Below are positions 63,777-64,000 of a DNA stretch of 64,000 bases, piece by piece. The DNA is taken from contig NZ_JAVQLW010000001.1 of assembly GCF_031822435.1 (NCBI RefSeq), positions 2,613,501 through 2,677,500 on the forward strand, written 5' to 3'. Each line of letters begins with the position of its first letter. Within the stretch, counting starts at the first letter, position 1. The notes beneath the pieces were generated by a model. The model saw only the letters and a list, made by a program, of their open reading frames with translations. It was not told where the DNA came from and ran no database searches. The position numbers and the translations under genes were made by a program. This DNA comes from Paracoccus sp. MBLB3053 (GTDB lineage: Bacteria; Pseudomonadota; Alphaproteobacteria; Rhodobacterales; Rhodobacteraceae).

Positions 63777-64000
63777 TCAGCGCAGCTGCGAATCCTTCGA
63801 CCCCTTGCGGTTCATTCCGGCCTGCGGACGCCAGGCCTTGTCCTGTTTCGACTGACACTCAACGCAAAGCTGCACGCCGGGCACGGCCTCGCGGCGCGCC
63901 GGTGGGATTGGCTCGTCACATTCCACGCAAAATTCGGCGCTTTCACCGCTTTGGCGATGGGCATTCCGTTCGCGCATACGGGCAATCGCCTCTTGCGTAG
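63777..64000 (-). CDS. DksA/TraR-type zinc-finger protein (5' end outside window)
   Basis: At least 74 codons are in frame to the window edge. The C-terminal C4 zinc finger is complete (CVEC near and CVEC after PGVQL). Residues before the ATG at 63977 (TQEAIAR) fit the family's helical lead-in, so the real start is probably beyond position 64000 and the feature is partial. DksA/TraR small zinc-finger proteins may modulate RNA polymerase; this short type is uncharacterised. Confidence 0.75.
   Translation of the reverse strand, partial: TQEAIARMRERNAHRQSGESAEFCVECDEPIPPARREAVPGVQLCVECQSKQDKAWRPQAGMNRKGSKDSQLR

Overview
The window is GC-rich, tightly packed chromosomal DNA from an alphaproteobacterium of the Rhodobacterales, most likely Paracoccus or a close relative. 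The evidence is an FnrP-type regulator with cysteines at 14, 17, 25 and 113, flanked by a 277-residue universal stress protein and a cbb3 oxidase locus (the arrangement known from Paracoccus denitrificans), an AztD-type zinc chaperone, and several families typical of Rhodobacteraceae (DUF6456, DUF6477, DUF5928). Genus is inferred from gene content and order; no search was run.

Layout. 1-8200: a probable zinc-acquisition block. Three Zur-like palindromes lie in the first 222 bases. They are followed by a short unknown ORF, aztD, a translationally coupled nickel/peptide/opine-type ABC importer (binding protein, two permeases, one fused double ATPase), and a ZevA/ZevB-like pair. 8530-11963: tRNA-Val, an HU-like protein, Lon protease with a heat-shock-like promoter, and CsbD. 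12224-13829: tRNA-Leu, a decayed IS3-family element and a gene-free scar. 13830-19069: lipA, TerC, the divergent DUF6456/DUF6477 pair and a HerA-like ATPase, followed by a candidate small RNA. 19588-25851: IalB-like protein, DegP, 5-formyl-THF cyclo-ligase, MgtE, an inositol-phosphatase-family enzyme and an XRE regulator. 26287-38602: mostly housekeeping genes (BI-1 family protein, dtd, DEAD helicase, tdk, cytochrome b561-YceI fusion, ndk, ABC-F, MipA, SufT-like, acetyltransferase, hemF, lipoprotein). 38599-42590: an SDR lacking its catalytic lysine, RsmC-like methyltransferase, clpS, and a D,D-carboxypeptidase with SPOR domain. 42668-53952: complete ccoNOQP and ccoGHIS, universal stress protein, fnrP and hemN, with FNR boxes in both divergent promoters. 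54036-64000: polA, small zinc-finger protein, orphan ABC ATPase, HIT protein, glycosyltransferase and sulfotransferase, then rpmF-plsX-fabH and the 3' part of a DksA-type zinc-finger gene.

Two functional themes stand out. The first is metal (probably zinc) import across the inner membrane under apparent Zur control, with a peptide/opine-class importer where a ZnuA/AztC-class one would be expected. The second is microaerobic respiration: FnrP would sense low oxygen, drive the high-affinity oxidase and its copper/assembly genes, and drive oxygen-independent haem synthesis (hemN), while oxygen-dependent hemF lies elsewhere in the same window.

No CRISPR array, prophage, rRNA operon or plasmid origin was seen. 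The clearest candidate for something under-described is the zinc block at the left edge. It is cut by the window boundary, so its upstream genes (aztABC or metallophore synthesis) cannot be judged.
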